Source of the DNA: Nectonema munidae
Taxonomy: Eukaryota; Nematomorpha; Nectonematoida; Nectonematidae
Direction: 5' to 3'
DNA length: 64,000 nucleotides
Assembly: GCA_030549495.1 (NCBI GenBank)
Contig: JAUIRK010000953.1
Span: 1,082,001 to 1,146,000 of the forward strand
Every line of letters begins with the position of its first letter. The first letter of the stretch is position 1. Below are positions 21,443-33,270 of this stretch, in pieces. The notes beneath the pieces were generated by a model. The model was not told the origin of the DNA, made no database searches, and saw nothing but the letters and a program-made list of their open reading frames with translations. The translations under genes were made by a program, and so were the position numbers.

Positions 21443-23250
21443 AAAACGCTAAATTTAACGTAGACCCCTTTTTATCTTACAATTTTAACTTAAATCATTG
21501 CTGACATCAACTAACAGATCAATCCAGATTGCTATATAAAGACTAGAAGTGTAGAGAACCTTTTATTTTTCACAATGGTATTAATTATATTGCTTCACTA
21601 AAATCTAGGAATTTGATTGGCTAAAATTCAATCATTTTCAACCATTGGGATATAGCATTATATTTTATATATTAGAGACGAACGTGATTTACTAGGCGCG
21701 CACTAGTATTTATTTTTGCTTAGCTATTGATTAAACACATCAAATTTTTATCCAAATGAATTTTCTTTTATCAAATTTTAAAAGAATTTGAATAAACTTT
21801 GAATAAAAAAATGTTCAAATGCTTATTAATACATGAAATCATAAAATCTTGGCATCTTAGGGGCTCGCTCCGAATAAGGAAGTTAAAACTAGAATTCTTC
21901 CTGAATGACTGAGATGAAAAGGAACATTGCTCCATTTGATAAAGAGAACTCAGTTAGGTTCGTGTATGGAGAATGCTTTATAAAACTGTCATAAGTAACA
22001 AATAAGGGAATAAAACCGATATATTCAGATCATTTATGGAAAATAAGTTCGCAAAATTTGCGAAAAAACTAGCATTTCGGTTCGCCACTTTATTGCCAAT
22101 TTTGGCATGACTGTCTTTTATTCTAATTTGGCGTTTATCTTTTTTCGCATTTCACTTATATTTTATCTTTTCTTCCGCCACTACTATTTTAAATACATTG
22201 AAACTTCTCTATATATTGAATATCTTAGGCGAAACCTTTCATAGACTGCATGTCTCAATGCATATCAAAATGACTTCATTTATCGCAACGTGCTAGAATT
22301 TTCGGAGTGTTAACTTATTTAATGAAAAAAGACTTCGATCAACTTTTTTTTATATTTGCAAAAGTTTCAGGAAATAACTTTTTATAAAAATCAATGAGAT
22401 TTATGCTGTTGTAAACATTAAAATAACTTTTTAATTGACTTCCCATATTTCGTTATTTTGAATGCAACACATTCGTCACTCATATCCAGTGACGTTTTGA
22501 GAAAATTATTTTTGGAAGGCAGATGAGAGGGGTTTAAAAAAATAGAACTACTGAGAAGGTATATTTATTAAATCCAGGCGGTTATTATTAATATTCAGGT
22601 AGGAAATTGGAAGGTAATCTAAACCAAATTAACTATTTCAAATAAACGGGGAAGCAAATAATGCATTTCATAGTACACAAACAAATATAGAGGCCTAGTT
22701 AAAAAATAAGGGGGGAGGAGGAAAGAGAGATGACCAAATGACCTTAAATACGCCTTTGCTCATATCTCTTCAAGTCTGTTTATTTTTTTATCTAATTTGA
22801 TAAAATTTAAAGTTGGGAACGGTGACCCCACAATCATAAGATGCTCCAGATAAAGTTAGAATAGCTATTTAGAATGCTTTTATTGACCTAAAATGATACA
22901 CATTACAAAATGCCTTACAAAGAGGGGATAATACTATGATTTCTAGTCAGGCAAAACAAGGGAATAGATAAAATCCCAAAGTTAGTATATTGTTTAACTA
23001 TAACATTTATGCTATCTAAGAAAGTTGTTCAGCTTATTTATGCTAAAGTTACAGAGACGTAGCAAGACTTTCAGGTCAAAGGGGGACAAAATATTTTTTT
23101 CCTTAGAGAGAATAGGAGTTGTCACATTGGCTACATCTTGGTAAAGACCTGGTACCTAAAAAAGGAGCATAATTTAGCTAAATATAAGCAGAAAATAATG
23201 AAGTTTCAAAACTTCTCCAAGTCACGGATATTAAAAATTATGGTTAATGG
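21443..23250. other. Non-coding stretch with hAT-like terminal words
   Basis: No coding block is recognised. CAGTGACGTTTTGAG near 22489 and CAGAGACGTAGCAAG near 23053 resemble hAT terminal sequences, but matching opposite ends and duplications were not convincingly found. Confidence 0.4.
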
Positions 23251-23400
23251 AATAAGGTAAAGGTACCGTGGGGTGTTTTCATCGAAAAGGCACAATATCA
23301 CCACTTGTATCGAACTATGAAGAAAGCAGGCTTGATGCGGGATCGAACCCAAGACCTTGAGTTTTCGAAACCCAGTATCTAATCACCTTTACTCACGTCC
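23251..23400 (-). mobile_element. tRNA-derived SINE, family 1
   Basis: On the minus strand: GGACGTGAGTAAAGGTGATTAG (A-box region), then TTGGGTTCGATCCC (B box), then CATAGTTCGATACAA and a tail ACACCCCACGGTACCTTTACC. Head and tail match the SINE at 28287-28395 (plus strand), and the tail matches the SINEs at 18396 and 36963, defining one family with a conserved 3' part. Confidence 0.72.
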
Positions 23401-23530
23401 TTTAAAAAAATATGAAATAATATCAGGCAGATATTAATACAGCCTACCGCAATGTTATTCAAAATGCAGGTTTCGTTTTATGAATCATGACACCGGCTCC
23501 TTATAGAAATCCCTCCACCAAAGTTTTTAC

Positions 23531-23890
23531 CGAGAACTCCCCATTTTAATAAAGAAACATACTTATTAAAAAAGATTTCGAAGACATTTTCAGGCAAAAT
23601 GTGAATCATGTGCATTGTGAAAAATTTAGCGACTTCCAGATAAAAGGCTATGCTTGAATTTGCAGTACTTTCATTGGAATCCATTTTAAAGAGTAGATGG
23701 TATAGGAAGTTGATATAGTAGAAGAGTGAGAAACTATCATTACAAAGGAAGCGATCTGAGTTAGTAACAATACTCAATAAATAGTGATGAATATAATATA
23801 AAGTGAAGGATTCTATGCGATTATTCTTGCTGAAAAAAGATAGCATGCTATTCCAAAACAACTTCCCAGAAATGTAAAACGAATCTTCGA
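23531..23890 (-). CDS. Candidate internal exon of an unrecognised helical protein
   Basis: A 360-nt open segment is bounded by a 3' splice site (TTGATAAAAATAG before TCGAAGATTCG) and a 5' splice site (GTTCTCG before GTAAAAAC), both in phase 1. It encodes about 119 residues of helical, hydrophobic-patterned sequence, for example SGKLFWNSMLSFFSKNNRIE, SLFYYINFLYHLLFKMDSNE and EVAKFFTMHMIHILPENVFE. This is an alpha-solenoid-like character, similar in flavour to the large ORF at 62456-64000 but not obviously related. No neighbouring exon was identified, and the function is unknown. Confidence 0.38.
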
Positions 23891-23985
23891 CTATTTTTAT
23901 CAAAATAAAAAATTCATTAGAAATATCAGCATAAAAACAAGTTTATTCCTCTTCTTATTTACAACATTTAAATAAATGTCCCAGG

Positions 23986-24312
23986 CAGAGCCCGCGCTAC
24001 CTATATATTTTTGGGGCAAGTGCCCCCCCCTGAAAATTTTCAACTTGCCCCAAGTGTCTTAACTTAAGAAAAAAATTATAAAAACATATAGCTGTGCAAG
24101 TAACTTTGAGAACATTTATGCCATATATTGGAAACAAAACTGTCTCATATAAGTTATATGTCTATATGTGTTTCTTCTCTATTCACACCCCAATTACTAT
24201 TGATGCTCTGTAAATGATCAAGCCTCTTCTGGTAAGATAATAAATTTTTTCCATAATGTAAATTTTTATTGCCTCATCACAGCCCCTAATAATTTTTTTA
24301 GCGCGAGTACTG
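23986..24312. mobile_element. 327-bp hAT-type MITE
   Basis: The left end CAGAGCCCGCGCTACC and the right end TTTTTAGCGCGAGTACTG pair imperfectly (CAG....CGCGCTA). The flanks are GTCCCAGG (23978-23985) and GTCCCAGA (24313-24320), an 8-bp duplication with one mismatch. Poly-C just inside the left end resembles the hAT elements at 12913 and 34315. No coding sequence is present. Confidence 0.72.
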
Positions 24313-25339
24313 GTCCCAGATACAAAAGTTATATGCATAATGTACACCTAGAGGTAGGGCCAGAGGCGTAGTCAGCGGGGGTACTTTTGAATTTTTAGAA
24401 TGTTTTGATATGTACGCAGTTGTTTGGCGGCCTCAATCTCTGTTAGTATATTCTTGCTAACAAAAACAAATGTGTCGAAGATTCTTTCCTCTAACTAACA
24501 TTTTTCTCAATTGACAACTCTCTAACAACTGATATTATGCCAAGACAACTGTAAAACAAAGAGTTTGAAGAAGTAATGAGAAAAATATGATTTTTTTGAA
24601 AAAATTAAATGAGATGAAAAAGGGTAAAATAATTCAAAATGGCGTCTAATTAGACGCTGAAAGTAATGAATTTTCAAAATGCGTTTCTCATGAAGAAGTT
24701 TTATTTGTAGACTTGTTTTGCAAAATATTTCAAAAGTTCTTTCGTATATATTGTAAATTTAATGAGGACTTTAATTTTTATCATAAACAAAATTGATAAA
24801 TTTGGGAAAAATTACAACTGCTTGCTGGAAGTTAGAACTAATAAGAAGATAATCTTCATTTAAAACATATTAACAAACCGTCTATACATTCCTACTTATG
24901 TTCAAATTTTAATACTTAAGTGAAAAGTTTTAGTCTGTTCTCTGATTATTATTTTTTTTTACAGACACTTTTACAAAAGCTACTAATATCTTTTTATCAG
25001 AGTGCATTCTAACTCATTTGTTATTTATTTTTAATATTTTCATAATTCCTAATTAATGATGTCAGAATCTTATTTAAATATTATATCTTAATTATAGAAC
25101 GTCCAGTTTATTGGTTTTTGGGTTAGCGATAGTCGACATTATAATTTTAATAATCATTTTTAATATTTCAATTTTTTTTTAATTTTCTAAAAAAAACAGT
25201 ACCTGATAGAAAAAAATGACTTTTATTATTATTATTTAGAAAAAAGACAGACACAAAGGGTTAGGAATCATTGATTAGGGGGCTTTTTGTTAACAAGATA
25301 TGGAGGACAAAGGAAGACTAATTTGATCATGGAAAAAAA
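24313..25339. other. Non-coding stretch
   Basis: It contains CAGAGGCGTAGTCAGCGGGGG at about 24359, a typical hAT-type left end without an identified right end. Otherwise I see only AT-rich sequence with no open frames of interest. Confidence 0.4.
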
Positions 25340-25537
25340 TGATTTTTGAAATCTTTCAAAAAGATTAAATATAAAAATTGACTTTATTGACCTAAACTAG
25401 AAAAAGTGACTTTGATTGACTTAAAAATTTGGAATTAGTTCAAAATTTTTTTAGACTAAACAAGTAAAGATCTTCTTCAAAGAGTTTTTGCTAAACGGAA
25501 ATAAAAGTTGACTTTATTGACTTTTACTCGCCCAGCT
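25340..25537 (-). mobile_element. Isolated terminus of the hAT family found whole at 31600
   Basis: The reverse complement of this stretch matches 31600-31760 closely. It shares the terminal GGGCGAGTAAAAGTCAAT, the words TTTCCGTTTAGCAAAAACTC and GATCTTTACTTG, and the repeated 'AAAGTCAA' units. The outer end is TGACTTTTACTCGCCC at about 25537. No opposite end was found, so it is a solo or truncated copy. Confidence 0.7.
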
Positions 25538-26349
25538 AATCACTTATACATTATCACAAAAAATAACTTATTGAGTTCAATATAACAGAAATTGATGAGG
25601 AAAAAAATAATAGCAAATGGCTTGCGCAATTAGAGAAACGAAATGAGTGAAAAGAAAGTATTTCAAAAAGTTAAAAACAGAACCCGCTTCAAGAAACACT
25701 TCTGTTACAATTAATAAAATGATATGGAGCAAAACAATGTTGAACACATTCTAATTCCGTTAAAATTAAAGATACATAATAAAAAATGAAGAAAAAAAAT
25801 GTAATAAAGAAAATTTAATATAGATATATTGGACAAATTGAATTAAAAAAATAGTATAAAGAAACCATGCTTTCAAGTTTGAAAAATTTTAATGTTTAAA
25901 TTCCAACAATGGGTTAGCTTCCAAACAATTGATTGTTTAGATGTTTTCAATCTGTATAATGGTAAACTCATTTGATAGCAATTTCTCAAAATCGGTTTGT
26001 TAAGTTCAAAGTTAGAGACTGCATAAAATTAGATGGAACATAATCATGTAAGAAAGACTTTAAAACAAAAAAGTGCTAATTTTAAATTGTAGATGTCATG
26101 AACTTTAAGCAACTCAAAATCAAGGGGAATTTTATCTATACATATTGGTTGTGTTAATGCTTTTTTACTCTAATAATTTTTTTTTGTAAAGTAGAAATTT
26201 TATACATATTAGAGTGACCCCCGTTCAATAAGTTGTAGTGGATACGAGGTAAAAAGATTTATACAACTGCAGCAAGGTAAATCTGGCTAATTTGTTGTTT
26301 AACATTCTGAAAACACCAACTAAAGAGGACAATTTAGAACAAACATAAT

Positions 26350-28135
26350 TTTCGTGTTGCCTTTACAAACTCAAAACCGAAACAAGACTACAGATAAACC
26401 ATTTCTGGAACACCATGAACACTATTCAATACATTTTGATAATTTTCTTCAAAAGAAATTTTATTTGAAGGAATTAACATCGTTATGTCATCCGCATAAA
26501 GATAGAAATCAATATGCGCATTACATCTATATATATCATTTATGAAAATTTTGAAGAACAGTGGACTCATTAAGAATCCCTGCGATATACCACACTGCAA
26601 AATAATGGGGCTCGATGTGTAAATATTGATTGAAACACACTGTGTGCGTTCATTCAGAGGTTTCAAAGATAGATTATCGAAACCAAAAGATTTCAGCTTA
26701 GTAAGTAATAAGTCATGTCTAATGGAATCAAATGCTTTCTGTATATCAATAAAAAGAGTAATCGTATCAATTTTTTTTCTAAGTTTACAATGCTGTTATT
26801 TATTAATAAGGAATGGAAGTTTTCTGTTGAAAAATTTCTTCTAAAAGCAAACTGCTTACTATAATGTAGCTTGCTATCGATAAAATAATTTTTTCAAAAA
26901 TCTTTGATATTGTCGGAATTACGTGATATGGCGATAATTTTCAGTTAAGTGAACGGAACCTTTTTTATGTATAGGAATCACTTTTCCTATTTTAAAACAA
27001 GAGGGATAAATACCATCCGATACACAAGAGTTAAATATATACAGAAGAAGCAAATGAATATAATTTATAACATCTTTAAACATTTCAATAGAAAAACCAT
27101 AATAAGCATCACAACTAGATTTTTTTTTAATTCTGAATTCCTAATATGATATCATTTACTGTAACCTCATTGAAAGAAAAAGAATAATCCATAGAAGATT
27201 CAATCTTCGAAACTTACTCATTTGGACTATGAGAAGTGGAAGAAGTGGCAAAGTGATGAGTGAAAATTTCAGCAACTAAGTTGACATCATCAACAACTCG
27301 TTGTTTTGTTTCAAAAGTGATGCACTTATTCAGAAAAGAATTTAGTCGCTCTAAGAATGCACGAGCTAGGTTTTCAGCACTACAGGAAAATTTTTTAAAA
27401 TACCTCAGTTCAACTTATAGTAGATACCATTTCTACAAATTTATATTTATCAAATACTTTTTTCACAAAAACTTTCTCTCTAAATTGCGTTTTTTCTAGA
27501 TTTAATAAAATAGGATAATGATTCGAAATGCTATAATTAATACGAAAGAGCAAAAATCATAATAACCGACCTTAATTCAATGAGCGAATTTGACTTCTCT
27601 CTAGCAGCACAAGTTATAGTGGGTATGAAACCAAAATGGGTCAAATCAGTAAGAAAGCTATTTATTGTATTCGACTTATTCATCATATAAATATTCATGC
27701 TAAAGTCTCCCGTAATGACGTTAATGTTGTTATTATTCAAGCTACCTAAAAAATTACTAAATTCTTCGACAAATCTTTTCACTGCATGGATGTTGTTAGG
27801 ATGTCTGTAAACATTATGGAAGCATAAGTCCGTAGAGTTATTTATTTTAACTTTTAAAGAAGCGAGCTCAAAATGATTGCCATCAAAATGATCAATAACT
27901 AAAAAATGTAAAGACTTATGCAAATAAAAACATAAGCCACCATGCAAATTAATTTTGCTTTTAAATGAAAATAAAATTATTGTTTTTTATTGGCTGTAAG
28001 TTTAGTTCATAATTAAGCGAGGTTTCTTGTAAGAAATAGGAGAAGAAATGAATTTATTAAGCCTGTTATAAATAGATCTAACTCAATATGTTTGGAGTTC
28101 AAAGACTGAATATTGAGGCTTAAAAAATAGAGACC
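26350..28135 (-). pseudogene. CR1/Jockey-like non-LTR retrotransposon relic (endonuclease to reverse transcriptase)
   Basis: Read leftward from 28135: an endonuclease start (LNIQSLNSKHIELDLF); at 27537-27947 GGLCFYLHKSLHFLVID, SLKVKINNSTDLCFHNVYRH and VITGDFSMNIYMM (the GDFN-type block). The RT block at about 27090-26960 reads CVSDGIYPSCFKIGKVIPIH then ENYR. At 26780-26640 DIQKAFDSIRHDLLLTKLKS appears, and at 26388-26640 CGISQGFLMSPLFFKIFIND with YLYADDITML (YADD retained). Stops and frame changes are scattered throughout. It differs in sequence from the element at 12945. Both ends are ragged and no tail was identified. Confidence 0.82.
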
Positions 28136-28286
28136 TTTAAAAGTAAAGTAAAGTAAACGCAAAAGTCTCACCAGAGATTTGATATTGTATTTATGGCTTA
28201 TATAATAATAAAAGACTATTTTATTCCTCGTGTTCTTATAGCATTTAATTAAAGTGTGTCCTTATTTATTTAATTATGTATTTCTG

Positions 28287-28395
28287 GGCGTGAGTAAGGT
28301 TGGTTAGAGACTTTTGGTTTCGATACCATAAGATATTAGATTCGATCCAGAATTAAGCCTTCATTGCTCACAGTTCGACACAACAGTTCTTATGC
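28287..28395 (+). mobile_element. tRNA-derived SINE, family 1 (head)
   Basis: Plus strand GGGCGTGAGTAAGGTTGGTTAG (A-box region) is followed by TTAGATTCGATCCAG (B box) and AAGCCTTCATTGCTCACAGTTCGACACAA, which parallels the SINE at 23251-23400 step by step. The 3' tail is not clearly retained. Confidence 0.62.
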
Positions 28396-29929
28396 TTTTA
28401 GTGGTCGTAAGGAGATTTGAATTTTTGTCCACTGAGCAAAAAACTCAAAAGGTACGTAGAGAGTACAGGTTATATGTTATCATCACAAACGTTGAAAAGC
28501 GAAAGCATTTTAACGCCAATTTTAGATGTTGCCAAGATTTGATCAAAGTAAAAAACAAAAATTACAATCTTTTTCAGTAAAAGAAGAGTCAAAGGAACCA
28601 GGAATTGTGCGCCGTCGACAGTGATAAAATGGTGAATGAAAGAGAAGCAATTTTTTGAAAATTTTCCGATTAGAGCAACTATTGAAGATTTTGCTCAGGG
28701 ATTTAAAAGATGCTGCAGAATTTGTGGCTTGCTAAAAGAATTTTAAAAAACATGATTGTATGTATATATTTATATCCTAACAATATTTTTAAGTTAAAAT
28801 AAAAATATAAAAGTAGTTTAAACAAAATGGTGAGTTTTGTTTAGAGATCTCATCAAAATATGGGGATTGATCGAGGCTTACGCATAACTCGTAAAAGATG
28901 ATTTCGGAAAGCTTATCTTGAAACATTTCATTAATAAATTTTTATTAACTGACCCTTCAATTTGTCAGAGTGAGGGGCCGGTCTTAGTGCCCAATGTTTG
29001 GCTCTGGGCTACATATATCATCGTTAGGGTTATTTTAATGATAATTATCATCGTTGTCATTAAAAATAACATTGATTTTCTTTAAATATTTTTTTATCTT
29101 TTGTTTTTCCACATTTGCTAAGTCAAAGTTGTTTTGAAGCTTTACGCTTTTCAAGTATACTAAAAATTATAAATAAGATATTTTAGGATAAGTAATAAGT
29201 TTTACTTTTTTCAAAAGATTTCAAATAAAAATGCATGATCAGAAAATCCTTATAGATAAAATTGATTTATTTCAAATTTTCCAAAGTTCAACAAGCAACT
29301 TAACATTTTACGAACTAACAATTAAGTCATTTATAATTTGGGAAACTAATTACATTGCTTTTAATTAGTAAAACTGATTACATTGATATAAATTTGTTAA
29401 AAAGCCAGTCTATATAGCGAAATAACAAGGTAAACAGCTAACTATATTCACCGCCCTCGTAAGACTGGCTGCACAAATGGTAGGGTAAAAGTTGCCATGA
29501 TGCCATCTAGCCTCTGAAATATTTTAACTTGTGCCTGAATAAAGTTGATTGAGGAAAATAACATTGCAAAATGAATGACATGATTTAGATTTTACAATTA
29601 CGTTAACATTTTCCGAATTTTATTATGAGAAAAGTAAAGCCATTTTAGTCCCAACTGTATTAAATCTTGTCAAAATCTTTATCAAATAAAGGTGAAGTGT
29701 CGGACATATCTTTATATCACATAATATAAAGTGTTATTTCTAATATATTGAACTAGTATAAAAATTATATCAATCCATAGGGAGTCATTGGTACAATTCA
29801 TTGATAAAATATGAAAAAATTATATTCTCTAAGGCTATCCTAGTATCGTCTGTCCTAGTTTTTAAATACCTGATATGCTTTTAGCTGCTCTGGAACCTAT
29901 ATTTGAATTTTAAGGAGTCCTAAACTTCT
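28396..29929. other. Non-coding stretch
   Basis: There is a 62-codon open frame at 28392-28580 with no recognisable features. CAGAGTGAGGGGCCGGTC near 28967 looks like a hAT-type end but has no partner. Nothing else can be supported. Confidence 0.4.
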
Positions 29930-30640
29930 TGAGTAGGACTTAAAGAATTTCTCTTGAAAAATCTTTACCTGGTATTTTAGAATCAGTGGCTATTTGAAAC
30001 AACCTCCGAAAGTAGTCAACGGGTAAATTATTATAATTAAGCATCGAACGACAATACCACTTCTTACTTTTGATTTGTGGCGTTTAGTTTGAAAAAAATT
30101 GAGAGCGAGATCCACACCCACTCAAGTCATATGATTTGATGAGATATGGCTGAATGTCTTCAATCATGTTCATTCATATCTTCAATCTCTCTACTTTTTA
30201 GAGAGGAAATGTGCTTCAATGACTACTACAAATTGTGACTTGCATTTCTATAGTCACGAAAAACCGGTCGTTGTTGCCTTGACAAGATTTTTCTAGTTTA
30301 AAACGAGCATTTGCAGGTTCGATTTTCTTTTGTAGGGCATGATGCTCTTACATTTTTAGGTAACAAATCATTCAGCAAAGTGTATGGTGTAAATAAATTA
30401 TCAAAGTAAGATTCATGATTATTTGGATTTGTGCAAGAAAAAATCCTTTCTCTGAAAATACACATTTCAAATCTTTCATTGCAATCAGAAGAATTATACT
30501 TACCTTCGTATATTTCTGCTATATGTTTGTTAGTTTCGCCTATTATCAGGCCCTCTCATCAAAAAATATCCGAACAAGATTTTTTGATATCAGAACATTT
30601 TCAGCAATTGTTTTGATGCAGATGCACCATTATTTAGTTT
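29930..30640 (-). pseudogene. piggyBac-type transposase relic (second family member)
   Basis: Read leftward, about 30410-30300 gives NNHESYFDNLFTPYTLLNDL then LPKNVRASCPTKENRTCKC. This is the 'yFDNxFTsyxLLxxL..xxxRAtGTxRxNR' block of piggyBac/PGBD transposases. About 30130-30090 gives a 'VGVDL..NFFQTKRHKSKVR' stretch followed by KKWYCRSMLNYNNLPVDYF, matching the GVD and KKW blocks downstream in the family. Stops and frame changes abound. It is distinct from the piggyBac relics at 7320 and 44820. Confidence 0.65.
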
Positions 30641-31009
30641 ACAAGTTTTCGGAATATTTGTAATGCTTAATGAACTCCAATTTGGGTTTCTTTTTATCAA
30701 TTTTATTACTTTTATAAAATTGATAAAACATCAACTCCAGGACAAATTTCTTTCAATATAGTAATCATCATTCTGTTATTCATCGATATCTTATATAATG
30801 TCTTTTCCTCAACCCCCAGAAGATACACGAGTGATGACAAAATTAGTAGTCAAAAAAATTTTCCATCTCAAACATATTCAACAGCAGTTTGTAGGTAATA
30901 TAATAATAATAAATCAGTTTTACACCTACTTTTCCAGCAAGCTAGGGTCTGGCCGGTAGGTCTAGGTGTTGCAACTATGAAAACACATATAAAAAGACTA
31001 CCTAATTTT

Positions 31010-33060
31010 TCATTTCCAAAATTCCATATTTTGTTCATCCCCTGTCTTTAAATTTCCTTTTTTCGTATCCTTAAGAACTACTTCTTTCCATGTTAATTTT
31101 GGTCTAGCCTTAGATTTACCTACATTTTGCTGTTTGTACGCTATATTAATTAACTCTCCAGCTGGTCTTCTGTTTTCATGCCCAAACCACTTTAATCTTT
31201 GCCTCTCTATTACTTTATTGATTTCATTAACATTACATAAACTTCTTATTTTTTCAAATTTGTCTTTCCAATTAGATTTACAAATAATTCTTAACATTCT
31301 CATCTCCCTTGTGTTTAGCCTATTTTTCTCAACTAATTTTAACGCCCAACTTTGACTACTGTATGCTAAACTAGATCTAATATAACTTTTATAGATAGCC
31401 CGTTATGTTCAAAGAAAAAGTATTATCACATAGAACACTACTTAAAGGTTTAAGTTTCTTTCAAGCTAATTTTATTCTGAGTTACTAACACTACCTATCT
31501 GATCTATAACCTCTTCGAAGTAACAAAATTGACTAAACTTTTCTAGTTCTATATCTTTTATTTACTACAAGTTGTACAAAAAATGGAATATATTTTAACA
31601 AGGGCGAGTAAAAGTCAATAAAGTCTACTTTTATTTCCGTTTAGCAAAAACTCTTTAAGAAGATCTTTACTTGTTTAGTCGAAAAAATTTCAAATTTTTA
31701 AGTCAATCAAAGTCAATTTTTCGAGTTTAGGTCAAAAAAGTCAATTTTTATATTTAACACTTTTTGATTCAATGTGCCTAAAATTCTTATAAGCGATGCA
31801 AACAAGATTTCTCCTTTATATCAACACTTCCACAATAGTTGGGCTTTTTTTCATTTAATAAAAGGTTTTACTGTAAAGTTTGCCTGACTGAGGTTAAACA
31901 TGAAGTTTTTTGTAAGATAAATTTTTTTGTTGACAAACGCGGTTACATACGATATATCTGCTGCAGAAGTTATGGAATTTTATTCCCAAACTTTTTTTTA
32001 TCATTGCATGTTTTTCACATCTTTTACACAAGTTTACCTTAAAAGTTATATTATCCTGCAAAATTGTAGATTACTGGCATTAAATCATTCAAAATTAGTA
32101 ATAGAAAAAGACGTTCTCTTTTCAAACCTATCGGCAACATTTCAGTTCCAATTGTAACGAAATTGACAAATTGGTTGCAAGCAGCAAAATATTTTCATTA
32201 AAATCTTCCAGCAGTGAAGAAATTAATGATGAAGATGATGATATTTTATTGCCAAATATCAAGAAATTGTTAAAAAAAAAAGAAAATCTGTGTCAAAACT
32301 TGCTAACAATAATAATTAGAGAATATTCACGATTCATTGATTTAGTCGGAATAGGTCAACATAGAGACTTTTTCAGTCGAAGATGCCTTTACTTGTTTCA
32401 ACATTATTTCATTTAAGACGAATTTGGCGTTAAAAGTTATCTTGAAAATAGATTCAAATAAAATGAAATCAATATAATCATGAATATGGAAAACTCTCAA
32501 ATCTCTCGCAGTACTTATCCCAAATTATAAAATTGTCAAGTTTTAACCTTAGAAGTAGAAAGATCTTTTTCTGAACTGAAAAAACTGCTAGAAAATGATC
32601 GAATTTTAAATTAGAAAATGTCATTAATTATATGTTGTTGTATTACAAAGTCATGGATTCTTTGAAATAATTTTCAATACTTTCTCTAAAGTGTTCATAG
32701 TTGTTCAATTCAATGAAACTTTAAAAAGTCAATAAAGTAAATTTTTTCTCTGAGTAAAAGTCAATTTTTTCCAATTTTTTGGGTCAATTTTTCCTCGCCC
32801 TGATTTTAACTCACATCTCACAAACACCACATGGAAATCATCTATTTTAATCCACTTAGACTCACTAAAGTTAATGCTTAAGCCCTTATTTTTCAAAGTT
32901 GTTTCCGAAAAACTTATTTTCTTACTTAAATCTCTTCAAGAGAATCTGTAAATTATATCATAAGCATATAAAATTACGTTCATATCTTCTTTGATAGAAT
33001 CTTTCTCTCTCCCCTCCAATAATTTTCAATTTTCTGAATTATATATCTATTTATAGGATT
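31010..33060 (-). pseudogene. RTE-like non-LTR reverse transcriptase relic, split by a hAT element
   Basis: The part upstream in its own sense (33060-32811) gives SIKEDMNVILYAYDIIY, a decayed YADD block, and then TLKNKGLSINFSESKWIKID. After the hAT insertion (31600-32802) the same protein continues: LEKFSQFCYFEEVIDQIGSV, AIYKSYIRSSLAYSSQSWAL, and the 97-codon open frame 31303-31010. That frame reads MRMLRIICKSNWKDK, KVIERQRLKWFGHENRRPAG and KARPKLTWKEVVLKDTKKG. The 'RLxWFGHVxRRP' and 'GRPKxTWxEVV' motifs are characteristic of RTE-like C-termini. Multiple stops in the middle. Confidence 0.78.
31600..32802 (+). mobile_element. hAT element with transposase remnants, inserted in the RTE relic
   Basis: The left end AAGGGCGAGTAAAAGTCAA and the right end (complement CAGGGCGAGGAAAAATTGA) pair. 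They are flanked by a perfect 8-bp duplication, ATTTTAAC, at 31592-31599 and 32803-32810. The first base of the left end is A instead of the expected C. Coding remnants on the plus strand include FYCKVCLTEVKHEVF near 31865 (start of a BED-type zinc finger) and VERSFSELKKLLENDRI near 32555, the hAT dimerisation motif. About 1.2 kb is too short for a full transposase, so this is an internally deleted derivative. Subterminal 'AAAGTCAA' words recur at both ends. Confidence 0.85.
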
Positions 33061-33141
33061 TATTAGAGTTGTCTAGTAAATAAGGACATAATAATGATAG
33101 AAAATATGGCAATTTGAAAAAGTAAATTCAGTGATTTATAG

Positions 33142-33235
33142 AGATCTAAATTATTATCCACTCAAATTTGAAAGATTATACGTATCGAATTTATGGGAAG
33201 AGAAGAGAATGGCCGTACTAGAAGAATATGATTAG
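33142..33235 (+). CDS. Candidate terminal exon, plus strand
   Basis: After a 3' splice site (TTCAGTGATTTATAG) an open frame of 30 codons ends in TAG. Its content is protein-like: LNYYPLKFERLYVSNLW then EEKRMAVLEEYD. AATAAA follows at 33250-33255, 15 nt past the stop. It would converge on the LAS1-like gene. No upstream exon is identified and the family is unknown. Confidence 0.25.
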
Positions 33236-33270
33236 TGATAATTATGGGAAATAAAAAAACACTCAGCTGT

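Noticed and set aside
22489-23141. hAT MITE bounded by CAGTGACG and a right end near 23141
   Set aside because: The candidate ends do not pair well and flanking 8-mers do not match.
26626-26844. Plus-strand open frame 72 codons
   Set aside because: Antisense of the reverse transcriptase block KAFDSIRHDLL on the minus strand.
28392-28580. 62-codon open frame after the SINE
   Set aside because: No recognisable features; length is within chance expectation.
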